Positions 10,906 through 22,316 of a stretch of DNA of 64,000 nucleotides are shown one piece after another. Below the pieces are notes generated by a model. It was not told the DNA's origin. It saw only the letters and a list, made by a program, of their open reading frames with translations, and searched no databases. Every line of letters begins with the position of its first letter. Position 1 is the first letter of the stretch. Source of the DNA: Neelides folsomi. Taxonomy: Eukaryota > Arthropoda > Collembola > Neelipleona > Neelidae. The stretch lies in contig JAQGBZ010000086.1 in assembly GCA_034687125.1 (NCBI GenBank), positions 62,001-126,000 of the forward strand, read 5' to 3'. The translations under genes were made by a program, and so were the position numbers.

Positions 10906-13461
10906 TTAATCCTCATCATTTAAATCTTCCGAATTCTCTTGATCGTTAATTTTCTCATTAAAATAAGGGTCGATAATTCCATAATCATCCGCTAGTTTGA
11001 TAAATGGACAAAGCAGGGACGATTCCACACCAAGGGCATATTCACACGTCTTTGGTTCCAAAAGATAAACAGCGATGGCCGAAGGACTCGAATGTTCCAC
11101 ACATTTCAATTTGACCTCGACACTACGAGTGTTTCCGGTTTCCCCGCAGGAATCTCCGTTAGTGTAAAAATGGTAAACTGTTTTCTTCGTTGTCATCGAC
11201 AGCGACTTCTTATGTGGATGTTTTTCCAAATGGGCTTTGTGAGCTTCTTCGTCCCATCGGCCCAACATGATTTCTGTCCTTGTGGGACTTCCCTCTTCTT
11301 CGTGGTATTGAAGAACGTGTTTGCCGTAACATAACTCGAACTTCCACCAGTGAGAACCCTGAAAAGATTATTTAATAATAATAATTATTAAATTAAATTA
11401 TTCAAATTAAGCAGATGTTTCACTTTTTTCCCAGAAATAATAAAATATAAAATAATCGAGAATTAAAATTGTTTTTTAAAATTTTAGTTCCAATCTTATT
11501 AAAATATTTTTCTTATAATATTAAAATGTGATTAAATGTAATTTATATAGATCTTGTCAAGTCACAAGAACTAATATATTATGAATGAGATTAATAAATA
11601 TATTAATTAATTACCCCAGTTAAACATGATTTCCCTTCAAGAAAGTCAATAAGGAAAGTTGAATCGTAATTATTTGGCTTTGGAGGTTTTTTCAACTTTT
11701 CCTCTTTTTCCTCTTCTTGGACGATTTCCACAACGGGTTTGACATCTCCTTTCACTTTGCTCTCAAAGAGAGATTCCAAGTTTTGCTAAAAAAATTGAAA
11801 ATTGTTAAACATCAGCTAAATCATTTATATCCTTTGATTGAAATTGTATGGTAAATTGTAATTACTAAAAATGAACAAAAATAAATAGCGAATGATGAGT
11901 TTTAATGAATTCTTACAAGAAGTTGCTCATGACGTATTTTAAAACTTTCCGTTTCAAGTTCAGCTAGAGCCTTGGGGATTTTCGGACTGTCTCCTTCAGG
12001 ATGGCAACTTATCAGATTTTCTCCGGATTCCTTTGACCTGGATTTATTTAATCAATACAATTTATAAATCATGTTATTCTAATTTAACGATTTTGAGTTA
12101 TAATATATAAGTTTAGTTTAATATTATAAATTAATTAGGTATTAACTACGCATAAGCATTATAAATCCACTAAAATTAAAATTATAAAACTTTAACTAAT
12201 TAAGAAATAATGATTAAATAGAAGTTGTTATGTTATCTGTAGAATAGAGAATTTAGAGTATGAACGTGTTAAATAATATTAGTTTTGTATTTTAATTACT
12301 TGAAATCTGGATGTTGACAGAGTAGCGGCGACAACACAACAATTTCGTACTCGCAGGTTGAAACTTCCTCAAGTGAATAAATTTCGTGTTTTCCGTGAGC
12401 ATAGCAGACGTAGAGAACTCGCGTTGTTCGAACTTTTCCATTCAAGTCACAAACAGTTCCATCGGTCATGTTGACTTGTAAATAAGGCATGGCCACTCCG
12501 TCAACTTTACGATATTCTGTTCCTGGCTGAGTCGATTGCCAACTTTCTTCCATTTTTAATTCTAAAACATGATCGATTTACATTTAAAAATTTTGTTATA
12601 ATTAAGTAAAATAATGTTCATGTGTTTAATTAAGTAAAATAATGTATTTTTTAAATAAATCTCAATTACTTATATTTTCAAGATCATTTTGATCCCATCG
12701 ACCAAGGAAATATTCTTGAAGTTTGACCTTCTTCCCTTCTCGTTCTTCATGATACTGTCGGATATATTTTCCGTGACATAATTCATACGTCCAAAATGTC
12801 TCGAGCTGTTTTTAAAAAATGGTTCAATAAGAAAAAGTACATTGTTAGAAAATTGATGAATAGGTAAAGAATATAACTATTTCAAGTTATACTTTGAATG
12901 TGCACACAAATTGAGTGAAGAGTGGAGCAAGTAATTCAAACGGATTTGGTCCCATGTAGGGAGAATTTTCATTCTAAAGATAAAAAGATTTTTGAATTTT
13001 TGAATTGAATGTCATTTAATTAATTGCTGTTTAAGCATAAGGGTTATGCAATTTTTAAATATCATATTTAAGCCAAGTTAATTAAAAGGGTGTTTACATT
13101 CGACAAATCGTTTTTAACAGGGATTTTACATCTGTATTTTTCATTCCTTGCAGTTGTCATTATTATTGAGTCCAATGTGTCTTCGGCAATCTCCTAGAAA
13201 TTTATTTAAAAAAGGATCAAATAAAATAAAGCCATCTATCATTATTTAATCATAATTCCAAAATATTTAAACTTTTTATAATGTAAACTACGGAGTTTTA
13301 ATAATTTAATTTACCAATTGATCAGCCGGCGGTGAATTCCCCCCGGTCCATACGATTTTGTGTAAAATGGAATCATCAAGGGCGTCAAAGAAGCTCGAAT
13401 GCGTTTGATAGGGAAAATAAAGTAGGGAAAGGAACAGAATTTTCTTTACCACTAAATGCAT
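10906..13461 (-). CDS. ERLEC1: Endoplasmic reticulum lectin 1 (ERLEC1/XTP3-B), complete
   Basis: Eight exons on the minus strand: 13461-13315, 13193-13098, 12973-12893, 12805-12670, 12561-12300, 12037-11917, 11785-11615 and 11358-10906. They give 488 residues in frame, against 483 in human ERLEC1. ER-luminal lectin that recognises trimmed N-glycans and hands misfolded glycoproteins to the HRD1-SEL1L complex in ERAD. A signal peptide is present ([20 protein letters not shown]). There are two MRH domains. The first covers about residues 71-236 ([31 protein letters not shown]). The second covers about 334-455 ([35 protein letters not shown]). The Gln, Glu and Tyr of the mannose pocket are visible in both, with the Arg in the first. 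An acidic linker (EEEKEEK) separates them and the C-terminus is acidic. No TM segment or KDEL is seen. Confidence 0.95.
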
Positions 13462-15525
13462 CTTAACTTTAAATGACTATTTAATTACACACGTATTGCG
13501 CTTAAAAACGCAATTAAAAACTTTTATCACAGATTGAAGTAAATAACTTTTTCTATTCAATTTCACGGCATTATTAATTTGAACTTTTACATGCTAAAAG
13601 GACAGCTAATCCGAACTTCGCTTTAATTGTTAATTGTGGTTAAACGAGATTTAATTGTTAAAATTCATCACATTTAAATTAAATATTGAAAACTTGGATT
13701 TGCGAATTTTAATAAGATTTGTGTTGGGGATTTTTGAAAAGCTTTCACTTTAGCGCCAATTATTGTTGGACTACGTGGATTTGACAAATTGGAAAACCTC
13801 CCTTTAGTTCCATTGAGAAATTGAGATCTTTTTTCATCCCTCTTTTTATTTGTGGATTCATCTCGCCATTTAACTTTTAATTTTAACTTCAAATTAAAAT
13901 CAATCTCTTCAATTAATATCAGGTAACTTGGGACCCTTAGCCTCGGATTAATAAATGATTATAGTATATTTATATAGTTAGTTATTTGTTATTAATGTCA
14001 GTTAATAGTTAAATACTAAACGAAGGTTTAATCTCAAATGTAAAATCTTCAAGAGTTATTTCTGCCACGTGTCTAATTTATGTAATAAGTACTTTTGACA
14101 TTCCTATCAAAAATCCCCGGCATAAAACACCTGCCGAATTAAATCACATCTTGCATTTAATTACAATTCCAAATAGAATAATTAGAAGTTCTCTCATATG
14201 AAGATTTGACCATTAAGCTCGTAAATTATTTCACAAGTAATTACATAAGGCAGATTGAGAGTTGTAATGTTGTAAAGATGGTTTAAGATGCTAATAGGAA
14301 ATGTCATCAATTCATTGAAGACATCTAATAAGACAAGATGGGATTAATGGGCCGGGATTAAATAAATAAAAAAGTAGTTGAAGGTTCTCTGGACCATTGC
14401 GTTAACAATTTGACCTTGGACCCAACTCCTTTATAAATAGTAGTTGCATAGCCGTTTTCATTAAAGGATATCTTACTAATGTTACATTGTAAACTATTTA
14501 AATGTTTAACCATAACCATATAGGCCCTTTTATATAAACTTTTATAATATAAAGTGTTGTGGTCGAGTGGGTTCAATATATGGAAAAAGCATATCTTAAA
14601 GTTGTCCATATTTTTCCTCCTCTTTCCAGTTCTTCCAGTCCTGAGTTCTTTTCTGCTTTGACCGTCTTCCAGACGACACCAACAACCTTTTACAACTTTA
14701 CATATCAAAATCGTAAGTTTAATTTCTTTTTTGATCATCAATATTAAATATGTATCATATTTATATTGTATAGTACTTTATTAGTTTTTGTAAATCCATT
14801 TACACTTTATTATAAAATATTTAACATTTAACTTTTTCTTATAATTCTAATTAGATAGAGATATGCTCGCTCTTGAAAAATCATAATATAGTTAATTAAG
14901 TTAGACCATTAATTTCTTAAATAAATATCAGGAACTGAATCCACCTCCAATTATGATTAATATTTATAATAAATTTTAAGGGTGGTTTAAGGATATTATA
15001 AAAATGAAGTGCATTTATTCCTTTTGAAAATTCCCATGTACAAATTAGTCAGATTCAGATTATCATCTTTATATGAAATGATTTTCTGATTATTTAACAT
15101 TAAAGGTATTTACGGAATTCACCGGAAAAGTTTATCAGAGAATGAGAGTTGTCATAACTCAATAAGTGAGAGAAATGAAATTGAGTCCAACAGGTCGTCG
15201 AATTATTCCTTGAATTGTACACGGAGCTTAAAAATAAATATGTATACATAAAGATAAGGGCAGATTTGTAAAAAATGATTCTGTTGACCTTGCCCTTACC
15301 AACCAACCATATCCATCGTCCTCGTGATGGGATCCAATAAATCTACATAATTGGATTGAGTAATTTTCTAGAGGATTTTAAAGAAATGTTTAAAATCATA
15401 TCCGATCATTTATTTTATTAAACTTTTAATTATTATTAACTTTCAATTTAAAATTTTACATTGAAAGTTGTAGATCTTCATTTATTAAATCTTGATGTTA
15501 ATTGGTTAATTTATTTATTAAGGTG
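13462..15525. other. Intergenic region upstream of MDH1 and ERLEC1
   Basis: About 2 kb between two divergent genes, so it should hold both promoters. There is no convincing coding gene. A canonical donor (aaaatc/gtaagt at about 14710) follows a pyrimidine-rich block and could end a 5'UTR exon of MDH1, whose first coding exon directly follows an attaag acceptor. ORFs at 14358-14741 (-) and 15100-15306 (-) lack recognisable content. Confidence 0.45.
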
Positions 15526-17256
15526 ATGACTGAACCAATTCGTGTATTGGTGACCGGGGCAGCGGGTCAAATCGCTTATTCGCTCCTCTTCCAAATTGCA
15601 AAGGGAGATGTTTTCGGCCCAAATCAGCCGATCATTCTTCATCTCCTCGATATCCCAGTCATGATGGGAGTTTTGGAAGGTAATTTACTAATTATAATTT
15701 AAGGCTCATTTTAACCTTCATTTAAAATCATTTACAGTGGTTAATTGAAATCTTGATTTTTGTAGGAGTCGTGATGGAATTGATGGATTGTGCTTTGCCT
15801 CTCATGTACGGAGTTGTTCCAACTGCCGGTAAATTTATTTAATCATTATTTATATTCATAAATTTGATAATAGTTTTAAGGAAATTGGCATTAAAATTTG
15901 ATTCACAAGCAACTTTTTATTAACTTCTCATTTTAATTGTCATTTAATTTAATTAGATATTGAAACTGCTTTCAATGGAATCGAAGCGGCATTTTTGGTT
16001 GGAGCCATGCCCCGTAAGGAAGGAATGGAAAGAAAAGATTTGCTCGCTGCCAACGTGAAGATCTTCAAAGTCCAAGGAGAAGCCCTTGACAAATACGCAA
16101 AGAAGACCGTGAAGGTTCTTGTGGTTGGAAATCCAGCCAATACAAATGCCCTCATTTGTTCAAACTATGCTCCGACAATCCCAAAAGAAAACTTTTCTGC
16201 AATGACCCGTTTGGATCAAAACAGAGCCACGGCTCAAGTAATTGAAAAAAATAATTAAAAACTTTAATTAAATTTATTTAAGTCAATTAAATTAATTTAA
16301 AATATTTAAAATATTCATTTACTTAATAAATATTAAATTTAGTTAGATCGGGACCACAATTGATTGTATTTTAAATCAATTTTAACCAATTTTGTTTATT
16401 TTTAAAAGATTGCGGCAAAGTTGGGCATTGGCATCGAACACGTGAAGAATGTCATTATTTGGGGAAATCATTCTTCCACTCAATACCCGGACGCGAGATT
16501 CACCATGATCAAGAAAGGAGAAACTGAGGGGAAATTAGTTGACAATTTGCCAGACTGTTCCTGGATCCAAGATCACTTCATCAATGTAACGATACAAACA
16601 ATTTCTCACCCAAATTCCTCACCGTCTTCCTTCTCTTTTAGAGCGTGCAAAAGCGAGGAGCTCTTGTCATTGCTGCAAGAAAAATGAGTTCTGCCATGAG
16701 GTTAATTAACCTTTTAATTCCAAATTATCGCCTTAATTAATTAACCAAATTTAACATGGTTAACTAACCAAATAAAATGTTACCGAATGTAATAGCTAAT
16801 TAAATAGTTAATTTACTTAAACGAGAATTGTTTTATATTTGAATTTTCAGCGCTGCAAAGGCCGCTTGTGACCACATGAGAGATTGGTGGCTTGGAACAA
16901 CTGAGGGATCTTTCGTCTCTATGGGAGTTTTCTCCAATGGAGAATATGGAACTCCTAAAAACGTTGTTTTCTCATTCCCAGTTACAATCAAAGACAAGAA
17001 ATGGTCAATTGTTCCAGTAAGTACTTTAATCACATTATGGATAACAATTATTACTATTTTAAACTTTGTATGATAATATATTTTATACTTAAATTAAGTT
17101 TTTAAAAAGATAAAATTTTATTTAATAAATTATTGATAATTTTAGGGACTTGATTTCGATCCATTCAGCCGAAGCAAAATTGACCAGACGGCGAAGGAAC
17201 TTGAAGAAGAGCGAGATGAAGCTTGTCAAGTTTGTCAAAATGGTAATTTAATTTAA
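15526..17256 (+). CDS. MDH1: Cytosolic malate dehydrogenase (MDH1)
   Basis: Seven exons: 15526-15679, 15766-15828, 15957-16237, 16409-16585, 16642-16700, 16851-17016 and 17146-17256. They give 336 residues, against 334 in human MDH1. It catalyses NAD-dependent malate/oxaloacetate interconversion in the cytosol, in the malate-aspartate shuttle. The Rossmann start [15 protein letters not shown], the mobile-loop region [14 protein letters not shown], Asp159 and Arg162 in TRLDQNRA, and catalytic His187 in [11 protein letters not shown] are all present. The ATG chosen gives [11 protein letters not shown], the usual N-terminus. The end is less certain. Reading through the last possible donor gives QNGNLI and a TAA at 17254-17256. 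Splicing at AATG/GTAATT to an acceptor near 17620 would end in QNE, and to one at 17633 would end in PSKI. The core assignment is certain; the last residues are not. Confidence 0.96.
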
Positions 17257-17689
17257 ATCATTTGGGAAATAACAATCGGTTTACTAACATAAAAAACTGA
17301 AACTAGAATAGAATTATTTATCAAAGTATCTTGAAATCTAATATTTTTCAAAAAAATTTAATTTATAAATCTTTAAATTTTAAATCGAACGACATCAAAA
17401 AATCAAATACAAATAAATACAATTTGTAATTGCATGAGTGCGAATGAAATTTTTGCTAACCCAATGCATGTTTGTATAATGAATCAATTTAAAATCATAT
17501 TTAATTAACAATGCACTAATTGCCTGATTATAATTTATAATTATTAATAATTTTGTTAATTTGATCGTTATTTCCTATATGAAATGAAAATACTTTTATT
17601 AAAGTTCAATAAATTGTATTTAGAATGAACTAGGGGCGAATCCGAAGGTGCCTTCGAAGATTTAACAAAAACCTTTGTTCTTTCCATCA

Positions 17690-18500
17690 ATCCCAACGAG
17701 TGCCAATTGATGAGTTCATCCAAAATAAACATTTAAATTTGTCACACAGTACGAGAAAAATTTTCATTTCAACACTTTGATTTATTCATGTTTTTCAAAT
17801 AAGTAGAACATTTAAAAATTATTTTTATTTATTACAATTTCATTTCAAGAATCCGCGGTTCATTTTTAAATTCTTCTATTTAACACTCTTACACACTCAC
17901 ACTCATGTCTGACATACTACGGGATTCATAGACCACGAACTTTTTAATTATTCCCTATCACTTTACTTGTAATATGTACGTTAGATTTTAAAGATATTTA
18001 TCATAGAATGTTCAATGTCAGGACTCTCCTTCAATCTCTTCATTATGAATATTATTAAATTAATTCTATTTTATTGATTCCTTTTCCTTGCAATTAACAA
18101 TACAAGTGGATAAATTATAAAATATTTGTTTCATTCTTGATTTTATTGAATAATTTGCATGTAGCATGTTGAGTTTTTTCATACACATTAGATTTTTTAC
18201 ATTATTAAAATTACTATTTAATCGTGAAACAAATTCAAATTTGAAATTTCTAAAAGTATTTGAAATTAATTGTGATTAATTAATTTTAAATCTTTGAATA
18301 AATGTTGCGGGAAAAAGTCAAAGACGGAAGACGATTAGTACAATGTGAAACATATCATAAAAAAGAATAATTAATACTTTTAACCTTGTAAAACAATATG
18401 TTAATTGAAATGTAATAATCAAAATGATTTAGAATTTTCAATGAGTAGGAAACTTTGAATGTCAAGGAAGAGGAAATATTTAGGAAATAAAAAGAAGTAA
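17690..18500. repeat. Unclassified dispersed repeat, copy A
   Basis: Starts near gagtgccaattgatgagttc and is similar over several hundred bases to 28668-29640, in the same orientation. Shared blocks include aaaattatttttattta, ccgcggttcatttttaaatt, tttttacattattaaaatt, aataaatgttgcgggaaaaa and aatgtaataatcaaaatgat. It has indels relative to the other copy, no ORF and no obvious terminal repeats. Family unknown. Confidence 0.6.
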
Positions 18501-18782
18501 TAAAAAATCGATTGGTTAAATTATTCATTTATAAATATAAATATTTGATAAAATTAAATGAAGTAAACAGTCAAAAATTCAATATTTTACTAAATAAAAA
18601 TTAAGTCAATGATGAAAAAATTTTCATAAGTACCAATACCATACTCCATCATTACAAACCGAACCAAAAATTTATATTTACCAAACAAGGTATGAAACTA
18701 AATAATTTTCATGCAACTTACAACCGTCATCGAACCTACATTACAAATTTAATTACACAAAGATTTTTAAAACAAAAACTTA

Positions 18783-19192
18783 ACTATTCCACCCCGGAAA
18801 TTGCGTGAATTTGAACGAACCGCTTAAATATTTCTAAAGCTGCCGATTTAGTAAATTGGTACTTTTGATTGTAGTAATGCAAACTTAAAAAATCTCATTT
18901 TCTTAACAGAACGAAAAGATTTTGTTAATTCATTAATATCTATTTTATATTCGAATTATTTCAGTTCATTCAAGTTTAATTTAGTTAATGATAATTAAGT
19001 TTAGTTCATTTCATTATATTTAAGTCATTTTAGCATTGCTTTCTTATTAAAATTTCTATTTTTGTTTTAATCATTATTTTATGCATGCAAATTATGCTAT
19101 ACTACAATCAAAAGTAACGATTTACTAAATCGGTAGCGTTAGAAATATTTAAACGGTTTGTTCAAACTCACGTCCTTTCCGAGGTGGAATAG
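18783..19192. mobile_element. MITE-like element with about 93-bp terminal inverted repeats
   Basis: The left arm 18784-18876 and the right arm 19100-19192 are inverted copies, about 88% identical by eye. They share ctattccacc at the outer ends and cttttgattgtagta at the inner ends. The interior is A+T-rich and non-coding. This is a short non-autonomous DNA element; its family is not determined. Confidence 0.65.
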
Positions 19193-19535
19193 GTAGAATG
19201 GAATAGGAAATTTGTCATTGTCAGTGCTAAACGAAATATCAAAAAAATGGGACTTTATGGTTTATTATTTCAAGCTTTAAATCCTTATTTGGTAGATTTT
19301 CGAAATCAGTATTCGCAACAAAAAGTAAATGTTTGGGTAAAAGTAAATACAATCATTAAATTTTTAGCAAAATGAGATTTTTTACCAAGCAATGCAATCT
19401 AATTTGAATTATTTACACATTAAAAAATTGGCAAGTTGAAAATGTAATTGATTCAACATCTGGCCGGTTGGGAAATTCAAACAACGTCCAACCATCACCG
19501 AACAAATGTTTCTTAGTTACCAATCAAGTTAGAGT

Positions 19536-19625
19536 CATCGGTTCATTTTTAAATTATTCTATTTTTTATTTAACACACTCACATCTCATACTACACATAC
19601 ACACATGTTTCATTTATTCATAAAC
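19536..19625. repeat. Unclassified dispersed repeat, fragment C
   Basis: About 90 bp match the part of copies A and B around cggttcatttttaaattcttc, followed by the same acacactcacac-type stretch. It is probably a fragment of the same repeat family. Confidence 0.4.
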
Positions 19626-19892
19626 GATCCAGGAAGGTTCCAATACAAGCTCCGTTCATTTCCATTAAAATATTGATATTAATCCCAATTTAAGTAAAAT
19701 GGTAATATGTTTAATCATCGTGTTTTTTCAATTAACAAACCATAACTAACAAACGTCATTTACCCCTATTAAAGTAAAATGGAAATATGTTTAATCATTT
19801 TACTTCCTAGCAAATTTATTTAATTTACCCTATAATAGGTTACTTTTTCAACTGGAAAAATAATTTTAATCCGAAACAATTGAGATGTGAAT

Positions 19893-20177
19893 TAAAAACT
19901 CTATCTGAAAAACACAAATCAAGTGAGACAAAGGATCCATGACACTGCAGAAGAAACATAGTTTGATTTGAATTTTAAAATAGTTTTATAGAGGTTTTCA
20001 TATATTTTCATATTGAAATTAAAAATAGCTTTATAGAGGTTTTCATATATTTTCATATTGAAATTAAAAATAGATTTATACTATTTTTAATTTCAAATCA
20101 AACTATATGTTTTTTGTGCAGTGCCATGAATCCTTTGTCTAACTTGATTCGTGTTTTCCAGATATTTCAAAACTCTA
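19893..20177. mobile_element. Foldback/MITE-like element with internal 45-bp tandem duplication
   Basis: The left arm 19893-19980 and the right arm 20081-20177 are inverted copies (tagacaaaggattcatg / gagacaaaggatccatg, aaaacacaaatcaagt / aaaacacgaatcaagt). Between them a 45-bp unit (tagttttatagaggttttca...) occurs twice in tandem, 19981-20025 and 20026-20070. It is non-coding and was likely mobilised in trans. Confidence 0.65.
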
Positions 20178-20535
20178 TTTTAAACAATAATGTGATCGAT
20201 CTTATGACATTTTTTGCCACATTATTGTGCGAAAAAGCACGTTTATTCTGCAATGGCGAGAATAAATGTAGAGTAATACATGGTTGATAAATCACACTTA
20301 CGAATAAATCACAATTAAAATTACGATAAATAATTATTTATGATATTGTCTAACCAAAATTCATCAAAATTATAAATCTATAATTTGTATTTCTTTGAAT
20401 AAATTGAAAATTTTATATTGCATAAGTTTGAATTTTAAAAATTAATGAAACTGATTTTAAAAGGAGTAATAGTTAAAAGTAGTGAGGGCTAACACACTTT
20501 TAGTGTAATTAGCGGGGGAGTTGGGAGGTTTTTTA

Positions 20536-20564
20536 GGGAGGAGAAACCCGCCGTTTCCTCCCCC
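20536..20564. other. G+C-rich hairpin upstream of an interrupted ORF
   Basis: The sequence gggaggagaaac, a short loop and gtttcctccccc forms an imperfect 12-bp stem. It is notably G+C-rich for this window and lies about 80 bp before the ATG at 20644. It may be part of a promoter or 5'UTR; no function is assigned. Confidence 0.35.
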
Positions 20565-20643
20565 GATCTCTAATAGTGAATCTCCTACTTAAATTAAAAC
20601 ATCTGCATTAGTTACGTCCGTAGGAGATCTTTTGGAACCAACA

Positions 20644-21158
20644 ATGAACAGCACTGCTGAGGTAATTATTTTAATTATAGAAAATAATCTTTTTAAAGTA
20701 TTAAGAATAATCATAATATATTAAATCTGAATTAAATTTTTAATTTTTTTTTATTTTTTTCATAGAATGCAATTATTAATTCTGGACAGAAAACATTTGC
20801 CAAAAGTGATGAGAGATACTTTTTGGAGCTTGCAAAGCAACAGCTGAAATGCACACCGGAACTGACTTTAGATCCAAGGGGAAGGATGCACAGAAGTTCT
20901 CCGTCCAACGGAAGATACTTAAACAAATATCCATCGACGGAATTTGCCAACAAGCGTCACAAAAAGCATTTCGAAATAAAAGACTCAAGATTTTATGCAT
21001 ACACCGTCTTTTCAATATTTTCAGGGGCCATTTGTATACAGTGTCATTATAATAGTTTGAGGGGTATCGGTTCAATGACTTCTAAATTTCTCAGGAACAT
21101 GAGACCTATACCATTCGAAAGAGCACAAAAAACTGCATTAATAAGTATAATTTCATAA
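20644..21158 (+). pseudogene. Unrecognised host-like gene cut by a transposon insertion
   Basis: Exon 20644-20661 (MNSTAE) joins phase 0, through GTAATT and ttcatag, to an exon from 20766. This reads INSGQKTFAKSDERYFLEL, then LAKQQLKCTPELTL, then KRHKKHFEIKDSRFYAYTVF. Codon use looks coding and the segment FYAYTVFSIFSGAI is hydrophobic. I do not recognise the protein. At 21039 the reading frame runs into the left terminal repeat of the Tc1/mariner-type element and ends inside it at 21158. On the far side of the element, from 23304, the frame stays open for another 23 codons or so. The simplest reading is a small gene interrupted by the transposon; alternatively the 3' end now uses transposon sequence. 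Confidence 0.4.
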
Positions 21159-21164
21159 TGATAT
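21039..21164 (+). repeat. Left terminal inverted repeat of the Tc1/mariner-type element
   Basis: 126 bp from CAGTGTC to AATGATAT, matching the reverse complement of 23176-23301 with about four substitutions. It is preceded by TA. Confidence 0.9.
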
Positions 21165-21460
21165 GTCAAAGTTCAAATTTAATATGGGCATTAAGAGAAA
21201 TTTTACAATTATGAGCATAAAAATACAAAATGAAAATTGGGAAATGAGTATCATTTTAAAATCAATTAAAGTTAGATAATATTTACATAATGGGCCTTGT
21301 TAATGATTCAGAAGAAGATCGTTATATTGATAGAATTAAAGCTATAGCGTGGAAAGAAGCAAGAGACGAAGGTGCAGTGTTCATAACGCAAAAGTCCGTT
21401 TCTGACCGATTGAAGAGGAGCGTTAATTGGGTTAGAAGAACATGAAAAAAAACGGTATGA

Positions 21461-21620
21461 ATGCAATTTTCCCCAGATTGCAATTGTCCCCATGTTGCAA
21501 TTGTCCCCACGTTGCAATTGTCCCCACGTTGCAATTTTCCCCAAATTGCAATTGTCCCCATGTTGCAATTATCCCCATGTGGCAATTGTCCCCACGTTGC
21601 ATTTATCCCCACGCAGCAAT
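21461..21620 (+). repeat. 17-bp minisatellite inside the transposon
   Basis: About nine degenerate copies of ttgcaattgtccccacg. Variants include ccatg, ccaaa and attatcccc. Because 17 is not a multiple of three, all three plus frames and two minus frames stay open through it, which explains several spurious ORFs there. It lies between the left terminal repeat and the FLYWCH ORF. Confidence 0.85.
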
Positions 21621-21809
21621 GTTTATTTCCGCATAATGCAGCTTATTATTAAAAAGGTGACTAGAATGTTAATTTTTTATAAATAATCTAAGACCTACTT
21701 TTGTGATATATATAGGTAGTACTTTTTATAAACTTTACTCAGTCAATATTATTCACATTCACTTTGTCAGTAAGAACATGACTGTGAGGAAAGTTTAAAA
21801 AGCTTAAAA

Positions 21810-22316
21810 ATGCCATTAGACTTTATTTCAAGTGAACAAAAAATCAATTCATTATTGCGCTATGATGGTAATATATTTTATAAACATCAAACATTAAAGT
21901 GGGGCAAAACTTATTGGCGATGTTCTGAACGACTGAAAGAATCGTGCAAATATAATCTTCATTCTCTCAATGATGAAGTAATTTATCATTCAGACATTGA
22001 TCATACTCATGTACCAAAATGTAAAAAAATAGAAGCCAAAATAGCTTACACTAATTTAAAAATAAATTGTGTAGCTTCTACCAAATCTCCACACAATTTA
22101 ATAGCAACTCAAATTGCAAATTTGCTATCTCTTATTGTTGGGCAACTTCCGAATTTAAATTCATCAAAGGTAATAGAATCGAAAAAAACCTTTGCTACAT
22201 GTAAAATGGACACATCAAATATTGGCAGGTCGGAAAAAATGAGCCAGGAGTCAAAAGACATTATTGACCATTGGAAGGGTCAAGAAAAAGAAAGAAAAGT
22301 TTATCAAGCATGGTAA
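21810..22316 (+). CDS. FLYWCH-type zinc-finger ORF of the transposon
   Basis: 168 residues starting at ATG 21810. The FLYWCH module lies at about residues 5-75: ISSEQKINSLLRYDGNIFY, then KTYWRC, then KESCKYNLHS, ending in DIDHTHVPKC. The Cys pair and His pair that bind zinc are present. The last part (SQESKDIIDHWKGQEKERK) looks like the first helix of a transposase helix-turn-helix domain, suggesting this ORF was once continuous with the DDE ORF. FLYWCH domains are known in Mutator-type transposases and host proteins; finding one with a Tc1/mariner-type catalytic domain is unusual. Confidence 0.8.
   Translation: MPLDFISSEQKINSLLRYDGNIFYKHQTLKWGKTYWRCSERLKESCKYNLHSLNDEVIYHSDIDHTHVPKCKKIEAKIAYTNLKINCVASTKSPHNLIATQIANLLSLIVGQLPNLNSSKVIESKKTFATCKMDTSNIGRSEKMSQESKDIIDHWKGQEKERKVYQAW

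Noticed and set aside
14358-14747. Minus-strand 127-codon ORF and overlapping plus-strand ORF
   Set aside because: No recognisable motifs; composition and overlap suggest chance, although a donor-like site near 14710 might end a 5'UTR exon.
17634-17731. Frame reading GESEGAFEDLTKTF and NPNECQLMSSSKINI as a separate last exon
   Set aside because: No upstream exon in phase was found, and its end falls inside the dispersed repeat; the MDH1 end in another frame explains the region better.
21308-21686. Several ORFs in the 17-bp minisatellite
   Set aside because: Repeats whose unit is not a multiple of three open all frames; the repeated PHVAIVP-like peptides are artefacts.
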